The notes under the pieces were generated by a model. The model worked only from the letters and a program-made list of their open reading frames with translations. It made no database searches and had not been told where the DNA came from. DNA of 64,000 bases from Scatophagus argus (taxonomy: Eukaryota; Chordata; Actinopteri; Scatophagidae): contig NC_058501.1 in NCBI RefSeq assembly GCF_020382885.2, forward strand, positions 8,742,001 through 8,806,000, in the 5' to 3' direction. Numbering within the stretch: the stretch's first letter is position 1; each line of letters begins with the position of its first letter. Of this stretch, positions 58,011-64,000 are shown piece after piece. Position numbers and translations under genes: made by a program.

Positions 58011-59499
58011 AGCGCTGTCTCAGTGCATGTCTGACTCCTTCACTTAATCTCTTTCTTTCCTGCTATTTCTTTCTCTCTTTCTGTCTTTCTTTACCTCTTC
58101 CTCCGATATCATATATTCATTTCAGTGCTTGCCCCCGGTCCGAATTCTCATTTCTTCTCAATAGCTTGTATTTCTCCTCACTCCCTCATCTCTGTCTCTG
58201 TCTGGCGCGTGATTGCAGCAGTGAAAACAGCACTGATACTTGATAACACTCATTTTGTTGGCTGCTCACACTGCCGGCTGGCTGGTTGAAAGCACAGGGA
58301 TATAAAAACAGGATTAGGTTACTGCAGAGGTACACAATGACACGATGGTCTGCATGTGAGGGAAAGGAGCAGTCACATGTAAAACATTCTTTTTCACATT
58401 ACCAAGATTACTTTGAGTTCAATGAATATGTTTCAAATTTACCAAGAGGCCTGGGGTGATGAAGAAAAATGAGAAATGTTGTACTCTGGTCATGTGATAT
58501 GCTGCAAAATGTTTTGGCCTCGCTTGTACAGACAGTATTCATCCTCTAAGCATGAAGAAATCTCCAAATTTAACTGTAACTCAACAACAGATGCTTGCGT
58601 TTCCCATCTTTGTATTTGTAAGGCTCATTTCCATCTCATTTGTCTTGTGCACCCCGAAAAGGTTAAGCTTATTCACTATGGTACCAGCTATCACAGAGTA
58701 CATCTCACAAAGTGGCAATAATTGTTTGCCTCCTCCTTAAGGCTGGAGAACAATCGAAGAATTGCATCAGCTTCGTAAATGTGGGAGTACGAAAGGAACA
58801 ACACTAGAATGCATTTCAGTCGTCAAAGATAGTAATGTGACATGTTTTTCTTGTACTCAGGGTTGTTTACAGAGCTTGGCAAATCAGGCATAAATAGCTG
58901 CTTGAGTGACCAACACCACTGGAGTGCAGTTCAGTATGGATTGCACAACAACATCACTAGCTGAGACCACAAACTGCTTGTTCTTACTTGCCATCTAAGT
59001 GGACAATTTGTCAAGTTGTTGTTTGTGGGCTACACTGCAGCAAATACAAGCCAAAAAAATATGAAATTGTCAAAAGACATGCACGAGGAGCACAATATTT
59101 TACAAAAGGAATTCTAACTGAAAACATCACATATTCAAAAGGTCACAATATTCACTTGTAACACCGTGAAGGCAGGGATTCTCTCATGTAGCAAGCAGTC
59201 AAAAGTAAACAGCACCATCTAGTGTCTGTGTCTACAAAAAGGCATTTTAAGCTATTGTGAGAACTGCCTCCCTCTATAACTAACGTCTTTTCATCTTTAA
59301 CTTTTCCTGAGTATATTCAGGGCTTTATTTCAAATTAAAATACACAAAAAAAAAAATAGATGAGCTGACTTGTATGTCATTATCTGTATCTGCAGGACAA
59401 TCCTGACTGTATTGAATAACAAACAAACATGATTACTAAGAGTTGATAAACATAAATAAAACCGGAATGCAATCATATGCACATAAAATGTGTTTACCA

Positions 59500-59640
59500 A
59501 CAGCTTTTACGAAGTCCTCCTGAGTCTACATAATGATATCTTTTACACAGTTTTGTGTTTCACAGAGTGATGAACCTTGCCTCATCATTGCTTGGCTGAG
59601 CCTTTTGAGGATACACCTTTCATGCCCAGCCATGGTACTA
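59500..59640. repeat. Second diverged copy of the repeat at 8160-8400
   Basis: Shares the word order GTCCTCCTGAGTCTACATAATG, GAGTGATGAACCTTGCCTCATC and ATTGCTTGGCTGAGCC with the fragment in the KIAA0408 intron. Boundaries are approximate. Confidence 0.45.
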
Positions 59641-59698
59641 TCTACTGTTAACAATGAACTGGTGTTTTGTTTTGTTGTTGTTGTTGTTGCTCCTGTCC

Positions 59699-59970
59699 TG
59701 GGCGGCACAGTGTTGCAGTGGTTAGCACTTTCGCCTCGCAGCAAGCCTCCCTGTGCCTGTGTGGGTTTTCTCTGGTTCTCCGGCTTACTCCCACAATCCC
59801 AAAAACATGCACATTAGGTTACCTGGCTAATCTACATTGCCCCAAGGTGTGAGTGTGTGCGTGTGTGGTTGTCCGTCTTTGTGTGTCAGCCCTGTGACTG
59901 ACTGGTGACCAGTCCAGGGTGCAACCCTGATGGATAAGCGGTATAGAAAATGGATGGATGGATGGATGGC
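59699..59970 (+). repeat. Common teleost interspersed repeat (GGCGGCACAGTG family)
   Basis: The block runs GGCGGCACAGTGTTGCAGTG, GGTTAGCACTTTCGCCTCGC, CTCCCACAATCCCAAAAACA, GTCAGCCCTGTGACTGACTG and GATGGATAAGCGGTATAGAA, ending in a (GGAT)n tail. This is a familiar, very abundant repeat of teleost genomes; a part of the opposite end is at 18317-18405. Confidence 0.8.
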
Positions 59971-61424
59971 TCCTCTCCTTGATGAAACAGTACTGACTTT
60001 CTACTGTTTTGAGTTGAGTAAGAATTGGCAAATTGTCATATTTTGTTTTATTTTATGTTTTACTCAGCATGCCTTCTTCTTGTAAATGTCAAAAATGAAT
60101 AACTGCCCTTTTTGCATGATACTGGCATTAAAATTATCTCATTGATCTGTATAGTCAAGGGCAAAAGCTTAACTTGTTTGCCCAGAAGACTGCAGTGTCA
60201 TTTTATAACCCACACTCTCATATTAAAAACTGTGATTGCATCCTTTAAAGTTAAGCACATTGTCTGCTATCTCTGTTCCTTCACCTTGACAAAAAGGACT
60301 CATTAATGTCTGCCTTTAGGCTACAACTTATACTAAAAGTTAAAGCTCTGGCACACAGTTTGCAGCAGAGCATTTTCATGCAGCAGCATTACTGTTGCCA
60401 CCCACCGCCTGCTGCTGTGTCTTCATATCACCAAATGATTATCTTCTCATAAGCACATGGTCTAATAGAGCCTATACCCAGGGGATTTAGATCACACTGA
60501 TTACTATGTTGTGAGTGTGTGTGTGTGAAGGGCAAACCACTCTTCTTAGTCAAATAAAAATTTGAATTTAATATGGACATTTGATTGTATTTTACTCAGT
60601 GTAGTTTGGTATATGAAGGTTTGTTTTTTTTGGGGTTTTTTTTTAACTCACTATCCTTACTTATTACACTAAAATGCGAATATTGAATTTTTATTAAAAA
60701 GGTTCCATGATACATGGTTTAAAGCAAACAAAGAGCACTGGGAAAGGGGACCACTTATCCCTATACAAGCCAAGATAATGATTCCCTTTCATCTATGTTT
60801 GTTCAATTAAGGCCTTTTTTATGAAATCTCTGTGGAAGTGAGTGAGACCCTTTGTATAGGTGGTGGTCAGTGCTGTCCACAGTTCACCAGGGAAGAGTTA
60901 AAAACCAATAAGGTATCCTGCAGACAATTTAGATTATAGTGTTCAATAGTACTTCGTCCTTCCCGAAAACCACTCAAAAATCAACTTTCCTTTTTTCTGT
61001 TTGACTCAGAATAGTGCTTCTTCCCCTCATTTGTATCTTTCTTTCTGAATCTTTTTCTTGTTGTTCAATGATAAATCTGAGGCTTGGTCTGAAGTGTACT
61101 GGTTTGTCACTTTTTCTCATGCCTGTTTAGATAACTTGCCCTGGAGCTGAGACACTGATTTTGTGCTTGACTAAGCTTGTTGAGTCTTGCAGCCCAAACA
61201 AGCCTTGCTTCCACAGCAGAGTCTTGTGATTTGTGCCACTAACTTTCATGAAAAAGATAGCATTAATGATTTTCACATTGCCAGTGGAGATAGATATACA
61301 AGGTCAATATAAAGCTTTATAAACATCAGATCAATAAATGTCCCCAAGAGGCCATGTTCTAACAAAGCACTTAAAAGTTATGATCCTCAAGATTTCAGTA
61401 CTGGTTGATTTGGTAACACCTGTG

Positions 61425-61438
61425 GTTGCCATGGTAAC
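61425..61438. promoter_or_regulatory. RFX X-box-like palindrome
   Basis: GTTGCCATGGTAAC closely matches the dimeric RFX consensus and is almost a perfect palindrome. The 9-mer GGTAACACC occurs both just before it and at its right edge. No gene is recognised nearby. Confidence 0.35.
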
Positions 61439-64000
61439 ACCAAGAATGTCATAATAACACAAGTCCTAGGCTGCGTCCAAAATTCCATACTAATGCTATT
61501 TTGCAGGCCAAAACAGTAATGAAGACATCAACAACATAGACAATTTCAAATAGTGGCATTATGTCAACAATGCTTCAGTCAGTGTAAAAAATATAAGGTG
61601 ATATATTTTTTAAATTAGTTGATTTAAAGAAGGGACACGCGCTGAGCAGTATGTCCAAAAAAGATTGATAGAACTGTTTGTTCACACAAAAGTATGTTGG
61701 ACGTTAGTAGACATATTGAGTATGTAGTACACAGTATGTGATTTTCAGTGCCCTTTCAGTGGAGTTCAGTTCACACTGACACATTTAGTCATCATCTTGG
61801 CCAAGAGGAACTATTCTATTCTGTGTAAAATACAACAGTAGGAGATGAACAGCTCACACAGCTTGTGTGTTGCAGGAGTTACATTGCACCTATAAAATGA
61901 TTGTGACTTGCTGTTCTGCTCTTCTGAGAAATCAGATTTCCTTCTGGTTACATGCAATGTGTGCATGTCACCGGTCCCTTACAGCAGTGCATCATTACCT
62001 GTGGATCTCTTGTGTGTTTGCACATTTGAATCCATGGTAACCGTGGCAGACTCCGCCACTGACAATGCAAACTAAGTAAACTAATGTGTGCAAATACATA
62101 TAATAGATATAGCAAATTAAATGCCAGATATGAGTAGTATCAAAACACCGGTTTGAGAGGATGAAAATATTATTGATTATGACTTCAAAACTTGGCCTTT
62201 TTTTCTGTACAGCTAAATTTTCACTGTTAGTAAATATTTACATATTTTTTGCATTTTTTGCTGATAACCCATTCAGACCAACACTATTGTATCCACTAGG
62301 TGTCAGGCCAACGTTATGCAAATTTCAAAGTGATAAAAAGCTCACTTTGTCCCCTGTGACTTCCAAGAAGCTATTAAGGCTAAACTCACAGTCAGTGAGT
62401 AAACACAACAGATGCGTAGCCTGGTGAGATGAGAATTCTTTCCCTATTAATTCACTATTTTTAGGCCAGTACAACAGAATGTTTTGTATAGATGCATAAG
62501 ATAAGATAATAAGAAAAAAATAAAGCTTTTTATCCACTCGCATATGTATCAACCGCTTTTTTACTGCTGCAAACATGCACTTTAAAATGATCATCTACTC
62601 ACAGATGCCCAAAATAATTGAAAAAGACAGTGAGCATCGTGTGATAACCTCTTGAGTCAATCTGCCGTGGGGTATTACTCCCAGGCGCAAAGAGATCCAT
62701 GCCAAAGCAACTCTGAGAGCAGTAATCTGGCTTTGACGGAGAGACGTCCATGCGTAAATCAACAAAGAGTGAGAAGGGATCGAGGGAGGTTTGAGGAGTA
62801 GCCCACAGAGACGAACAAAGAGAGCGAGAGAGTGGGTTAGGCTGGTTTGTGGTGGGAAGGTAAGTGAATGTGTGTGTCTCAGTACATACACACATGCTCA
62901 AGCAGGGATGGGGTCTTAAAGGGCTTACAGTTAGCTGCTTAAAATTCTTCTGATGTAACCAACACACGCAGGACATGTTATTTGGGGGGAAAAGTGCTTT
63001 GTAGCAACTAAAAAATGTGGAGGGTAAAATGCCATCTGTTTACTCATTGTGCCCTCCACTGTAGCTCTCCCAAGGTTCCTCTCTTGTTAGTATGGCGGTC
63101 ATTCAGTCGTCGTCACCGTGCAACACGACAGATACAGCTCCACTTTATGTGTGCTCTAATAGTGTCAGCCACACTGTGTGAGGTTTGTGGGTGGTGTGTG
63201 GATGGATCAGGGTGTTTGTGGATGTGTGTGTGTGTGCCCTCATGTGTGCTATATGTTGCTACATGTGTGGGAGGGAGGGGTGAGTGTGTGTGCATGTGTG
63301 TGTAACAGACATTGATATTCCACGAGCAGCAGAAGCTGAAGCTGGTGTCTTTAAAGTGTCAGCCCTCAGCAGCCAGCCAGGTGTACCTGAGGTACAGAAG
63401 AGAGAGGGCGAATGAGGAAAAGGGAGTAAAGGGAGTGAGGGAGGAAGATAGAAATATAGAGAGAAAGGGAAAGGCCATGAAAGACAGCAGAAATACAAAG
63501 GCAGAGGAGATTAAGAGACAGACACAGAGAGAGTGGAAAGGACCACTGAGAGAGAGAGGAAGAGAGAAAAATTATTGTGACGGGAGGCAGAGAAAGAACA
63601 CATGGGAGGTAAAATTACTCAGACGTCTTTGAAGGCCTCTGTGACTGTCTTTGCCCTCTGTATTCTGGGCATCAAACAGAGAAACAGATGGACAAAGAGG
63701 GAGTTGTGGATGCAGGGACAGACAGTGGAAATGTCAGGTTTCAAAACAGAGCAAATGTGTGGTTTCAAAGGTGCAGCGAGGGTCAGTCATAACACAAAAG
63801 AATAATTCAGCATGTCAACATGCAGGCCATTAAACAGACCACAATCAAAACATGTTGTTCCTGGAGGGGTTTGATTGTGACTCTATATTGATCTTATCAT
63901 TCCTTTCTCTACAGGGTTTTATTCTTTGTTGCTGGCCTGGTGTTTCAAAAGTAGTTAAACATACATTCTCCAGTCAGTCTTTCTCTAGTGCATTATTTTG

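Larger units (their letters stand above)
58011..64000. other. Upstream flank of klhl38, no gene recognised
   Basis: No exon of a known family could be supported on either strand. The only structured items are interspersed repeats (about 59500-59640 and 59699-59970), an RFX-like site (61425-61438), GT-rich stretches near 63180-63303 and a purine-rich GAGAGA tract at 63395-63600. Human synteny would place ANXA13 next, but I see no annexin exon here. Confidence 0.6.

Noticed and set aside
62599-62976. Minus-strand open frame of 125 codons as a novel gene
   Set aside because: No homology, no splice or codon-bias support, and alternative frames overlap it; could not be supported.

Overview
The window is vertebrate nuclear DNA, most likely from a spiny-rayed teleost. 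It has intron-rich genes with GT-AG splicing, protein sequences that match known vertebrate families, AT-rich non-coding DNA, long GT microsatellites, a decayed Tc1/mariner element and several interspersed repeats typical of fish genomes. No bacterial, plasmid, CRISPR or viral features are visible. The species call is an inference. The gene assignments rest on protein sequences I could read exon by exon.

Layout from left to right. (1) 2.9-16.1 kb, minus strand: a seven-coding-exon homologue of human KIAA0408 (1184 aa model), with a CpG-rich putative promoter at about 16.1-17.7 kb. (2) 18.8-23.9 kb, minus: soga3/mtcl3 (849 aa model), a coiled-coil MTCL/SOGA protein ending in a separate exon that encodes a hydrophobic tail. 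(3) 24-31.3 kb: intergenic DNA and the elovl4 3' UTR, with a few striking palindromic motifs. (4) 31.3-34.65 kb, minus: elovl4, a very-long-chain fatty-acid elongase, with a likely non-coding first exon near 35.6 kb. (5) 37.2-39.0 kb, plus: prelid3a (SLMO1), a mitochondrial intermembrane-space lipid-transfer protein with a perfect NRF1 motif upstream. (6) 42.4-48.4 kb, minus: fbxo32 (atrogin-1/MAFbx), convergent with prelid3a. (7) 54.4-56.5 kb, minus: klhl38, a BTB-Kelch protein, with an inferred 5' exon and a MEF2/M-CAT-bearing promoter near 57.95 kb. (8) 58-64 kb: no gene recognised.

The genes do not form one pathway. fbxo32 and klhl38 are muscle-linked ubiquitin-ligase adaptors that are also neighbours at human 8q24. 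soga3 and KIAA0408 are neighbours at human 6q22 and look like the front and back halves of an ancestral MTCL-type protein. In the fish locus the splice phases would allow the halves to be joined into one protein of about 1860 aa, or expressed separately, with soga3 ending in its hydrophobic tail and KIAA0408 starting from its own promoter. Having MTCL/SOGA, ELOVL4, PRELID3A and FBXO32/KLHL38 together in 64 kb, when they are spread over human chromosomes 6, 18 and 8, suggests an old vertebrate linkage group.

All exon coordinates were derived by hand from reading frame, splice consensus and homology. Untranslated regions, transcription starts and poly(A) sites are inferences.
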